Position numbers and translations under genes: made by a program
DNA from: Dimargaris cristalligena
Lineage: Eukaryota; Kickxellomycota; Dimargaritomycetes; Dimargaritales; Dimargaritaceae
Reading direction: 5' to 3'
Length of the DNA: 64,000 nt
Assembly: GCA_027576995.1 (NCBI GenBank)
Contig: JANBQC010000061.1
Coordinates: forward strand, 1 to 64,000
The notes under the pieces: model-generated
Databases searched by the model: none
What the model saw: only the letters and a program-made list of their open reading frames with translations
What the model was told of the DNA's origin: nothing
Shown here: piece by piece, positions 20,701 to 29,145 of the stretch
How the letters are laid out: each line of letters begins with the position of its first letter
How positions within the stretch are numbered: the first letter of the stretch is position 1

Positions 20701-21542
20701 AGCGACATGTTAGCCACGGAATAGTTAATTCGGTCGGGGAAGGGCTTGCGGCTGGTGGTCGTAGAGTCGCCGGCCGAGTAGCCCGCCGAGGCAGCTGCTA
20801 ACATGGCCTGTTTTTGAAGCGAGTAGGCCGTGGGTAGCGGCCGGGTTGAGGTAGAGCCTTTCAAACCAAAACCGCCGCTGGCTTGGCGGGAGTGGAGCCG
20901 GTGGGAATGGGAGGTCTGCACATTCCCAGACCCAGAATTCGCGATAGTATCTGTAGCTATGACACCGCCGGTGGGGGGCATCTGGGGCAGGGTTCCGTCG
21001 GCACCGATGCTCGGGAGGAGCTGGTGGGGGTAGTGATTAGGTAGTTCCGTTGTGACCCCGGCTAATGGGGGGTACAGGCTATGTCCCGATCGGTTGCTTA
21101 CCAGTGGGAGCTGGTCGATACCCCCATTCAAACCGGGGGGACGGCCCGGCGGGGCGTGGCTGGAAGCCGAGGTTGTGTGATTTGGGTGCTGGTGGTGGAA
21201 CGACCCGGAGTAACTGTAGCGGTGCGTCATGTCGGCACGTGTTGAGTTTGAGGCAGTTGAGTGAAGCAGCCGACTGGAACTCGGAACGGTTGGTGATTTC
21301 ACAGGGGCGGGAGAGTACGCGAGTGGTATTGGCTCACCAGATTCTTCGTGGTGGGTCAAGCTGTCCAAGGCCGGGAAGCCGGGTTGGCGGCGAGTGGGTG
21401 ACACGAGCGGGTGGGAAGGTGGGGGTTCCCCGTTGTATAAAGAAACGTTGGACTGGTAGAATGGTAAGTTGGGATTGTGGTGGGGCTGCTGGAGGACGAT
21501 GGGCGGTGAGTCTCGTAAAGGGTCGGGTGAATAGACAGACAT
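14727..21542 (-). CDS. OGT: Giant O-GlcNAc transferase (TPR + GT41)
   Basis: The 2271-aa protein has no visible intron. Residues 1 to about 900 are disordered and rich in His, Gln, Pro, Ser and Ala (poly-Ala and poly-His/Gln runs). TPRs follow in two groups, around 900-990 (PNYVEAMSNIGTTLRSMGR) and 1325-1405 (LYTNLGSLFKDMGYLQEAI, VAYANLGNAVKDMGR). The GT41 catalytic part runs from about 1686. It shows LRLGYISSDFNNHPLSH with the His near 1698 that corresponds to human H498, LINLNGYTKGARNEVFAARP, NFNQLYKIDP, VAPKEVHIHRG with the UDP-binding Lys near 2030, and LDTPECNGHTT near 2050. The enzyme transfers GlcNAc from UDP-GlcNAc to Ser/Thr of nuclear and cytosolic proteins. The human Int-D insert is missing. 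A different, acidic low-complexity insert precedes the YMPHSYF motif. The usual PGET loop reads PRNYHKL. Confidence 0.93.
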   Translation of the reverse strand: MSVYSPDPLRDSPPIVLQQPHHNPNLPFYQSNVSLYNGEPPPSHPLVSPTRRQPGFPALDSLTHHEESGEPIPLAYSPAPVKSPTVPSSSRLLHSTASNSTRADMTHRYSYSGSFHHQHPNHTTSASSHAPPGRPPGLNGGIDQLPLVSNRSGHSLYPPLAGVTTELPNHYPHQLLPSIGADGTLPQMPPTGGVIATDTIANSGSGNVQTSHSHRLHSRQASGGFGLKGSTSTRPLPTAYSLQKQAMLAAASAGYSAGDSTTTSRKPFPDRINYSVANMSLHDRPTLDPTRRTHSYDSLPSMSLSQRAGNRTSVVDPMYVSISSTNQRPSVHHPHAGDTPLPAPTTSFAGLHSPSDTSMYDSTAGVVVASHSSRSSSRRLPSSNTVPHPAAGLEGPTFRSTGVAPLNSFRTQSLVHPVPHRASFNTAGGGAQPVVPSHPGQFQSHTVYPSHPHPPYNSRYHDTGYGHFATTAAQVTPPWVNMVPPAGMQQYLPGFNNLMASGQPYSPAPLTNYQPLMLPPPSPNILSYYTYDPNHSPLRLRDYKPQAYHTDCYNEYPDRSATGGYPLAGDDGRALAMGGGPNAPSAGGGGGDPQVYLTTPAQPQLGNHSHHPVPPSPAGATGFYAGSGTSELHSMDLSPNVAMAVAAVAAAAASGGTGLHHHSHLQQQHQQLPPVSPMDAHNLAMNGLAANPLLVNNAGVQHAYDPNFAAAMVAAAASGGVNSAAAAMAAAAGHLPSGHLTTAQQVYPPAMEVQPSMVMGHGGHHLVAPGPSLISGYDPRGGASHELGQPGGGAPIQMDWSLVQPAAYQSVGSIHQAHHMAHPSAYASLAAPGSAASALGLGIGMDPNALVPGHGTGTVPVSTLPPCLPGMHVTYADAQQEAVRDQCLTHAHSLYAADARSETLLALLQALHELHPTHLPTLLLLACVHFSRDEPQLSLQYNYHILTLDPNYVEAMSNIGTTLRSMGRSAEAEQFWWKAVRRRPGYWDAVENLLGVLCSGSSGTTGAAAADGAAASTQGEEMNTDPPHPGSTDPTTVVTNEPSSATASNATTAPATTSGAPRYAEALKLCEFVEENLVRTVTPTIMAPVEPRLRHHVPAHQLPRLQNLFFIKGNLRFALGDITGARREYGRALEVVFANGLTVEHAVVRVVQFAINHGFCVNPDRIPAPGHAPAFEALPIALVLPNQAVQLGKLLFPETGGVLPGLFVPSESSSNSGRKPVPPAAIQQANQTTSTVLLTLAKLFQDHNLVSQSLSVVLPLHYLSLALSPSPSTCNNLGIFLNNIPTPLTQITLPSVSAAGITASASMGVAYALQYYTYGLTLDPQHPHLYTNLGSLFKDMGYLQEAIKMYEKAVEYNPKFDVAYANLGNAVKDMGRVQDSVQYYIRAVEENPDFVDALCGMANALSGVCDWRGRTGSKSGILVVVDPALRGSTNAGAASDKVTLKLYRIVAAKSIYSLSPDQASVEIGAFGWMDKVVAIVARQLQEGQDYGKGTVFPATASTVTSGSAVALSTFLAGILTAFGPDSEAVPLRCKLHYWYRLLQQQQSGLRSPSASSAPLSPSAAVQRQLDYLRSTIRNEGGWCIRVVERCIRWVQRRWYIDMYHRGEVNLAPEEVARRYARPALPPLPTPPLPTVLPFHTFTYPLDGRQVRLISHRNGLRISHAALTSPWLPPTVYRPPPPPNPHLRLGYISSDFNNHPLSHLMQSVFGFHNRNRFRVYCYATTASDHSPYRQKIEREADVFLDVSSWATKDIIERVLQDQIHILINLNGYTKGARNEVFAARPAPVQISYMGFAGTLGAQWTDWFVTDPIVCPQDTVQPELWYKRRQEQHQKMAAGSANSELPPTTTTALGLSDTGTLALSASLAGVEPALQLALDEGELDPEEDSDQWVYTERMIYMPHSYFVDDHRQGFREKDDISLGHLHSSDHMTEAQLETRWLYEQDRRWAMRHELFPQFPDDWFIFANFNQLYKIDPIIFRIWIKILVRVPKSIIWLLNFPAAGKEHLTRTALQWHASDPTVAQRIVFTDVAPKEVHIHRGRVADVFLDTPECNGHTTAVDILWSGTPIVTWPRNYHKLCSRVAASVCLATGLAESMIVQTGQEYEDLAVQLATTVRYDYIPRMAEPPPSVHTLAAKDPTGFGSLANQYHRVGHGTVMNLRKHLFLHRDTNRLFDTPRWTRNLEKGYAEAWRRWESGEEFLYTPTELTALDPRVAGDTDPSSSLNSSAAMGNSTVTDQIQRANGTFGLGSRGSIYVQDDDDGAMSAQFCRTQNI

Positions 21543-22771
21543 TGGACTAAACTAAGTAAGCCGGGCTAAGGCAGTGTAGAGGGCATGCAAGAAATGTGAG
21601 GGGTTGGAACGATAGGACCGAGTAGAGAAGACAGTGAATGGAAGATACGCGCCCTGAGAATAGCGGATAAACGGACTAATAGGAGGAGGGAGCGTGTGCG
21701 ATTCCAGAAATTCAACACGTTGCCACTGAAAGTGAAACCTTAGTGGTGGAGAGAGGGTGTAAGCACGAGTGGACGGTAGATAAAATACACCAATACTGTA
21801 CCGAAAAGTGTTGGTCGAAACTCGCTGCGGGCAAGAGACGGCAGCTACCCTGCGCCCAATAAACAGGGTTCCGCAGGTTCACAAAGGAGAGAATGGGTAA
21901 AAAATGAAGGGATTAGAAAGAAGAGATTCGCGGATACGGCCGGCTTCAGGTAGGGTTGTGTGTGTGCGAAAAAAGGGGGTTAGGTAATGTGCCGGCAAGT
22001 GAGAAGGAATAGTAAAGACGGGAAGATTTCAGGCCGGTCCTAATAAAACCACTATAGGGAGGAGGTAGAGTAACACAACCACTATAGCTGGAAAGAAGAA
22101 GCGGGGGGTCGATCGGCGTAACGCTCTAGTCGAGGTGAACCACCCGGTCTTTAAGTATGCGGTTTAAGTTAGTAACAGCAGAGTGGCTGGCGGCTATAAA
22201 GGTCAAGGTGGGGCGCGTCGAGAAAAGGTGAAACCAACAAATGCCCGGGAAAGAGGGTTGGGCCGGACAAACACTACAAGGAACGGACGGAGTCGCGGAA
22301 AAGCACAGAGGGTGGTGGGGGGGTAAGGACAATAATAATAAAAATAAAAATCAAACGACGAGAGCGACGGAAAAGGAATGCGAGCGCAGAGGGCAACTGG
22401 GGATAAGACGGGTATGGTGGGTGTATAAAATAGACCAATAAATTTGGTTGTCCAGGGATGATTACGTCGTGGAAGTGAAGCGAGTGTGTGTGGACGATGG
22501 GCTGTGTCAGTAGTGAGGAGGGGTATATAGGGAGAAGATTGTGTTGACAAGGGATGAAAAAGTACAAAAGGCAAGAAATTTGGCAGGTGAGACGCGGGAT
22601 GAGTGATCCGGAGGCGGTGGGGGTGTGATAATAGGATTTCGGGTGGGGGAGGGAAAGAGCATAAGGGCGGAGGAAAGAGAGAACCTCTGGCCAAGATGGA
22701 CCAAATGGGAGAGATAGATAATCTTTGGGATTCTAGATAAACCCCTTCCTACGTGATACTCCCCCATCGGC
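21543..22771. other. Upstream region of the OGT gene
   Basis: On the OGT strand this kilobase is rich in C and T (for example 22250-22700), as in the leaders of other genes in the window. The open frames overlapping here (such as 22203-22694 minus) are proline/serine-rich products of that bias. No separate gene is seen. Confidence 0.6.
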
Positions 22772-23188
22772 TTAACCTTTGTTTGTCTTTGGTACACTCA
22801 CCAAAGAAAAAGAATAGCAGCGATGGTAGCTGTTAATGCCCGACACCAATGCCGGCGCTTGCATGACATACATGCCGCTGCTGTTATCCACCAGCAGCCT
22901 AGACTGCGCACACTCTCGGCTGATGAGATAAGCCAAGTCAGCCAGAGGATGTGAGGTTCGGATGGTGACGGGTGGCGAGACTACGCCGCACAGCCTCGGA
23001 GGATCGTAAAACACCTGTAAAGTCTAATGCGCCCTTTAATCACGGCTGGGACCGGCAAGATAGCAAGAAAAGGTAAAGGGGCGGCTAGAAGCCCATTTTA
23101 CTTACGTTTTTTCGTTTTCCGGCTATACGACGTCCAGTGCGCAACAGAAAGCAATATGTAGGGGAATAGGTGCCTCGTATTATCCAAT
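22772..23188 (-). CDS. Possible two-exon 3' part of an unrecognised gene
   Basis: Two minus-strand blocks look coding and are joined by good splice sites. The first is 23106-23188, entered after TTCTAG and left at GTAAGT. The second is 22772-23014, entered after TTTACAG. The intron of 91 bp (23015-23105) keeps the frame. The joined product reads IRGTYSPTYCFLLRTGRR, then KNVFYDPPRLCGVVSPP, then HPLADLAYLISREC and VMQAPALVSGINSYHRC. Codon choice is balanced, unlike the surrounding low-complexity frames. I found no start codon or upstream exon and recognise no family. A TATA-like TATATTTAAAA on the same strand near 23840 could serve it. Confidence 0.33.
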
Positions 23189-26100
23189 CTAGAATCAGGA
23201 AGCTATAGGTAGGGTTAGCCGGGGGGTGGGACCAACACTAACGAAACAAGGGTAGAATTGCTCAGTGTTTATGTGAGGGTGGGTGTATGTGTGTGTGTGA
23301 GCGGGGTAGGCGTGTGTATGTGTGTGGGTGGGTCTGTGTGTATGTGTACGGGTAGCCGGCCAGTTGGAGGTAGCAGCGGGGACCCAAGTTCAGAATTAGG
23401 TAGGTGTATGAGTGGGAAAATACAGTATATACGGTAATAACTGTGGGGGCGGGGCTAGGGAATACAGCAAACGAGGGAGGAGAGGGGTGGGGTGGGTGAC
23501 AAAGAAGGCCAACCGAGCTGGAATGAGGAACTATTTCGGGTAAATATTTCAATATGTGGGCTACGAGGCCAAATAGGTAAAGGGACTGCCCAGTAGTAGG
23601 CTGAGTGGTGGTGGTGTTTCGAGGAAGAAAAGAACCCCGACAAAATGAGAGGGGGGTCAGGTCAGAGGCAAAAGTGGATTCAGCCAATAGAAAATATACC
23701 CTTAAAATGAACCGGAAAATGAACCGAAGCGGAGACAAAAGGGTAAAGGAACGACAGACCTGGCAGTATCTATTGTTATAGTGAATCATCCAGATTGTAT
23801 GCTATGCCAAGGCAGATGGGGAACCAGTGGAAGGTTTTAAATATAATAATGGTGTGCATATAAGCCACACGACAACAGCCGTGCATATATAATCTCGCTA
23901 GTAAGGCCGGAAAATAGTCACACACACACACCCTCCTTTACCAACCCCGCTCACTGTAAGTGTTTCTAAGCCAATTGACAAATATTACCCTCCCTTCTTT
24001 ATTATATGCTGTTATGGGGGGGACGGTGGTAAATGTGTCAGTAGTGGTGTACTACCTCCCCCCCTTACTTGTGGGGAAAGGGCCAGACAACTGCTTCTAT
24101 TCAAGAGAAGCCCAGTCGGCGGTACCCATAAGTCCTTTTTGGTTCAGCGACAACCACAGCCCGGGCCGCGACAATGCCCGCCCCCCCTCATCTTTTCTAT
24201 TTCCTTGTTCTTCGACCTTGACCAGGGCAACTGACTGTGTGTAGTCTGGCCGCCCCATTCTGTCTTATTCCAAACAACCAGTGGAAGCATATTATAGTGT
24301 TGGTGGTGCTTGACCAACCCATCTACCGGAAAGGGTGACCAAGGCCCATCATCATGAGAATTCCTGCGGCTCGCGGCGACATTGGGAGAGAAGGCAGCGG
24401 CGGGATACGGCAGCAAAGGAGAGCCACGGTGCAGATAAACAAACCCAACGCAAACACCACTTGCCTTGGCTGATATAGATTGCTCATCATCTAGCGTACG
24501 GGTAAATGCACCGGCGGAACCCAATCCAACCCTATAGTATAGTAAGTAAGCCTTCCAACCATCGACATCACCGTCGTATACCGGTTAACCTCTCTACACA
24601 CGCCAATTTATCACTGGGAGAGATGGAGCGAGCGTATGTATGGTGTGTCCGGCTGGCTTATCGGGCTCTATTGATTTCATCGCACTCCGTTACCAATTTC
24701 CTCACCACGCACACCCAACGGTGGCGGCTCACACCACCGCCCTTAAATAACTCTGTAGGGTCGCCCGATTGCCCTCTCCCCAATACACCCCTCCTCAGTC
24801 ACTCGTCTGGTGGTGGTGGCAACCTCCGGCTGATGTTTTTGTAGTATGGAGATCCATTCTTCATTAAATCATTGGACCTGGACTCCATTGGAATGTTCGA
24901 ACCTGATGTTATTGGGGAACCGCCTTTTTGCTTGTCTCTTTCACTCACATACACACTCTCAGTTGGTCCAGTCATTTAAATTGAATGTTATAATTTGGGG
25001 CTTTTTTATTGAACGACAAAAAACAACAACAATAGCGATCCTCCCATTGTAGCACTATAGTTCCAGGTATGGCATTCAATTAGCCCTAGGAAATGCGATA
25101 TTAACAGACATTTCCAATCGTAATCTTTACAATGGCATAAGTGGACATGATCAGTGAATAGGATAGCCAGGGTGTGGGGGGTAGCTGCTAATTTCCGACC
25201 TTTCACTGCTCAATAGAAGTGCAGTGAATACATGATATGCATTGAAAGGAAGTGGGAGAGGGCCGTGGTACAAATATGCAGCAGGCCTTAAGTCTTCCAG
25301 GCTATATGGGCGCATAAATGTATGCATTAGCCGCTCCCCTCCCTGGGCCGATGTTTGCTTTCCACTATATTTTAATATCTGCCTCGTCTACTCGATTATT
25401 TTAGGTTCTCGCAAGCTCATGGAGTATTGCTTGTCTATTGCGCTAGTCCCCCGTGTATGTGTAGCCGTATACGCCAATATAGCAGGATAACCGCTTCATT
25501 TATGTGTAAGCCAAACTAATTCAATGACCTGGCCTTAACTGTTAACCTATCCACACTAAAGGCATCGGTTGGTTTTTAAAAAACCACAGCCAGCCCAAAG
25601 TAACAGGCCTGTACAACCCGAGGTATATAATTCGGCTTCCATTTTCCACTTTAGCTTATGGCCATCAGGCCGCGCCCTGGCCCTGGCCTGATTTACCCTA
25701 TCCTACTTCAACCCACTCAATCAGGCCAAAATATGTTTGCCAAGGCAATTTATATATATATATCTAATCCGCGCTTTACCCCTGGATTTAGGTAATTGGC
25801 GACGTATAGTCACGCCCAGTTTGGTTTAAGATGGGCATCTGCCCTTTGCTCTGTTTGGTTATACTAGCCCGCCCGGCTCATGCATGGCATCCCCCCTCCC
25901 TATTTCGTAAAGCCATGTCCCGACAGTCCAGCCATCACACCCCCACCTCACTCAACTACTAGTGGGTCCCCCAATGTCGGTTGCCTGTTGAAGAATGCCG
26001 ACCCGAAGTTAACCGATAAAATCAAATAGTGTTTATCGCGCCGTTTGAAAGCCATTGGAAGTTGGAAAATCGGTGAACCGTTTTCCTGTCACCAATCCAG

Positions 26101-26886
26101 CCTATATCCTTGGATTTACCCCCACTATAGTCTAAAGTACCGGTTGGGGACGATCTCTACCTAAAGGCCATTCCGGAAATGTAGCTGTTCCCAACGGCTA
26201 GCCAGTCGTGTAATGTGATACTAAATTGGGGAGTATCACTCAACCAGTCAACTAACCAGTCAATCAACCTAGCCTTGCTCACACAAGTGGACATTGGGTT
26301 TGCAGGTTAAACCAGCGGTCCCTAAATGCGTTAACAAGGTTAAATGAGAGGGCATGCGTATATAGAATTTGAGTGTCAGGGGCACTATGACTGAAGTAGG
26401 TCTTATATTAATCTAATGTGGGGGATAGATGGTAGTGGGTCTTCAAAGAACCGCAGGGCTCAACGCCCTAATAGGTAGTGGATAAATGTGTTTGTAATGT
26501 GAGCCGATCGGTTGAGACGACTGGGGGGGGGGTATAGTAATGGGGATATAGAGATGGGCAATATAGTGGTCATCTCAGTAGTAGAATGGGGAGGGGTTAG
26601 GCATCAAAGAGTGTAATGAGGGTTTGGGGAAAATGAAAATGTGATGGTGATAATGAGCGACATGGATTTATGGAAGTAGTATAGCGGGGAATCAGTGGAC
26701 AAGAGCAGTATATATTGAAAACCCTCTAGGGAGTAAGAGTGGTCCAATATATTAGAGCTGAGGTAGTTCCACTGATTTCCAAGTGCACTGACACCATTCT
26801 ATTTCAAACTTGGGTAATATACTATATAAAAAAGGAAACATATCTAAAAATAAATGGAGCGATGCCATCATGCATTCATTTTCCAT
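23189..26886. other. Long intergenic stretch
   Basis: Bases 23270-23350 are GT-rich. A (TA)n tract lies at 25751-25763. Around 26235-26270 short repeats of AACCAGTCAA occur. The frame at 24144-24524 (minus) opens with TTG and lacks recognisable domains. I see no supported gene between 23189 and the end of the RRM gene. Confidence 0.5.
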
Positions 26887-29145
26887 TTACTGGGTGCCCA
26901 GAACAGAGTGAGCTTCGTTCACGCACTGTTGCAAACGGATGGGGTCTTTAATGGCATAGGCCAGGTATCGGATATCGGTCTTGTTATCCAGCAGCCACAC
27001 AGTGACTTTAGTGGAGTCACGGACACCCAGACCCTTAACCAAGGGGAATAGTTTGGATCCCAGTTTCTGCTTGCGTTCATTCCCGGTCTTTTCCATGAGC
27101 GAAGCAATAAAGGCCTCGATGAGTTCGTCCGTCTCTTCGTCCACGCTGGCTGGTGTGGGGGTGGAGGGAGTGAGAGTGGGACAGGGGCTAGGGCTGGAGG
27201 GGGGCTGGGCGACGGTAGGTGGAGTGGGGGTGGGTGTGACCGGTGCGACAGAGCTACTCAGCTTCTCCACTGGACTGGGAGTAGTTGGGGCAGCGGGTGT
27301 GGTCACCTGAACCGAAGCGGGGTTTGACTGTCTCGGGGGACTAGTAGGTGCTGATCCGGTAGCCGCCGTTGCTCCAGTCTTCTTCTTGGGGGTCTTATCC
27401 TTATCCTTATCCTTATCCTTGGCACTGGCTGCGGCCTGGTTCTTCTTATGCTTGGCCCGGGCCTCCTTCACTTTAGATTCCAACAGAGCCTTATCCTGGA
27501 ACATAGCCAGGACCTCATCCAGATCATAGGTGGCCAGAATCTTGACAATGGCAGGGGCATCATGCAGGGAAATGGCAGGGTTCGTACTCATGGTGTTGAT
27601 AAGCCGGGCCTCTAGAACCTTGGCGCGGGCGGTGTCGGACAGACCCCGCAGGGTGGTGGCGTTCAGGGCCGTATCCTTGTTGGCCGACGTGGGGGAGGCC
27701 ACCACATTTGGGGACGGTGACGCCGCGGTGTGGAGGGGGTTGCCGTTGCTGAGACTACCGCTGCGGGACTTGGTCTCAAAAGTGGCGCGGGTGGGCGTGT
27801 TAACCGCACTGTTCGAGGCACTCGGCGGGGCCGTGGTGGTTCTAGCGGCTCCAGCCTGGGCGGGGGAAGCCGTGGCCGCAGCCCGAGTCGGAGTCGGGGT
27901 CAGAGTAGAGCTGGAGCCGGCCCGGTTGGAATCATAGGGACGCATTATGATTTTCTGACCCTTAAGTTCATGGCCGATAAGGGCGGAGATCGCATTGGTG
28001 ACATCGTCTGGATTAGCAAAGATCACCAGGCCGGTTCCTTTGGATACCTTGATTTGCTCGTCAATGTTCACCTTGGCGGAGTAAATGTATCCGAAGGGTT
28101 TGAAGGTTTGGAATAATTCGGAGTGAGACACATGGGGGTGGAGGTTCTTGACGAACAGCTTGCAACTATCCGGACTCTGAGTAGCCATCTGGGTGGATTT
28201 AGTGGCCGCCGAGGGCGAAGAAGTGGCCATGGAAGTCGGGGACAATGGGCTTGGACTGGCGGGGGCAGTGTAATCGTCCCGCTTCATATTCGGGGTGCGG
28301 GGAGTGAGGCTCGGGTTTCGTTGGTGATGGTGGGCTTTGTTGTGGGTGCTAGGCGACCGCTGCGATAGTCCCTCCGGAACCCCACCGCTACCGCTAGGTT
28401 TGCCCCGGCTAGGGGTGCGCTGGTTGTTAATTTGGGGGGTCAATTTGCGATCCTTGGGGAGAAAGGGGCCCACCGAAATATTATTACCCTTGTACTCGAT
28501 GAAGCTGAGTTCGTTGATGGCCCGGTCGTTATCCTCGGGCACCACATACTGTACCACGGCATAGCCCCGGCAGACGCCTTGGTCACTGAACCCGATGCGA
28601 CAAGCGAACAACGGACCGATGGACCGGAACAATTCGAACAAACTAGCTGGGTCGGCGTCATCGGGCAGCTGGCGAACCACCAATTTGGGTTGGCGCAGCT
28701 CCCATCCCTTACGGTAAGGGTCCACCGACTCCAGGGGGGACAGGTACAGCATGCACTGTTCTCTGGCGTGGTCGTCCTTACTCAGGTCCGGTTGGGGGGC
28801 CCCGTGGAGGGTGGCGAAGACCAGTTCGGCGGCCTGGGTGGACGGGAAGTCCACCTGTCCCTTGGTGAGTTTGGATTCGGTGTCCACGGAAATCTGAATG
28901 CCCGTGGCCGAGTAGGCCTTGAACACCGCCTGGACATCCTGGATAGTGGCGGAGGCGGGTAGGCCAGCAAAGTACAAACGAGGCTGTGTCAGGGGTAGGC
29001 CAGCGGCGAGGTCCTCGGCGGCCTGGGTATGGCCGGACAGACCTAGGCTGGAAATGTCGTTGGCCAGTCGGTCCACTTGTTTGCTGCGACCGTCATGCTG
29101 GGCGGACACTTTGCGGTTAGTAGGTCGGCCCTTGTCAGTTAGCAT
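26887..29145 (-). CDS. Rrm4-like RNA-binding protein with three RRMs and MLLE domains
   Basis: The 752-aa product starts at the ATG 29143-29145 (MLTDKGRPTNR); the longer frame to 29451 reads as translated leader. RRM1 is about residues 54-130 (RLYFAGL), RRM2 about 153-228 (KLVVRQL, GYAVVQY) and, after a basic/Ser-rich linker, RRM3 about 327-402 (KLFVKNL, GTGLVIF). Two MLLE-type segments follow: a worn one near 505-570 (APAIVKILATYDLDEVLAMF) and a C-terminal one near 685-750 (KLGSKLFPLVKG, KVTVWLLDN). A hexanucleotide repeat at 27394-27421 encodes (KD)n. Two RRMs, a linker, a third RRM and tandem MLLEs is the architecture of Ustilago Rrm4, which carries mRNA on early endosomes through the PAM2 protein Upa1. 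A plain PABP-related protein is the alternative. Confidence 0.8.
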   Translation of the reverse strand: MLTDKGRPTNRKVSAQHDGRSKQVDRLANDISSLGLSGHTQAAEDLAAGLPLTQPRLYFAGLPASATIQDVQAVFKAYSATGIQISVDTESKLTKGQVDFPSTQAAELVFATLHGAPQPDLSKDDHAREQCMLYLSPLESVDPYRKGWELRQPKLVVRQLPDDADPASLFELFRSIGPLFACRIGFSDQGVCRGYAVVQYVVPEDNDRAINELSFIEYKGNNISVGPFLPKDRKLTPQINNQRTPSRGKPSGSGGVPEGLSQRSPSTHNKAHHHQRNPSLTPRTPNMKRDDYTAPASPSPLSPTSMATSSPSAATKSTQMATQSPDSCKLFVKNLHPHVSHSELFQTFKPFGYIYSAKVNIDEQIKVSKGTGLVIFANPDDVTNAISALIGHELKGQKIIMRPYDSNRAGSSSTLTPTPTRAAATASPAQAGAARTTTAPPSASNSAVNTPTRATFETKSRSGSLSNGNPLHTAASPSPNVVASPTSANKDTALNATTLRGLSDTARAKVLEARLINTMSTNPAISLHDAPAIVKILATYDLDEVLAMFQDKALLESKVKEARAKHKKNQAAASAKDKDKDKDKTPKKKTGATAATGSAPTSPPRQSNPASVQVTTPAAPTTPSPVEKLSSSVAPVTPTPTPPTVAQPPSSPSPCPTLTPSTPTPASVDEETDELIEAFIASLMEKTGNERKQKLGSKLFPLVKGLGVRDSTKVTVWLLDNKTDIRYLAYAIKDPIRLQQCVNEAHSVLGTQ

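Noticed and set aside
22203..22797. Several 96-163 codon minus-strand frames
   Set aside because: Proline/serine/phenylalanine-rich translation of CT-rich DNA upstream of OGT.
23270..23350. Repeats suggesting a CRISPR or satellite array
   Set aside because: Simple GT-rich microsatellite without spacer structure; no CRISPR array occurs in the window.
23262..23789. 175-codon minus-strand frame starting MIHYNNRYCQ
   Set aside because: Ends in Thr/His/Tyr runs from the (GT)n tract. It could be leader of the possible gene at 22772-23188 but has no protein character.
24144..24524. 126-codon minus-strand frame
   Set aside because: Begins with TTG, no domain; only the first 20 codons look coding, too little to call.
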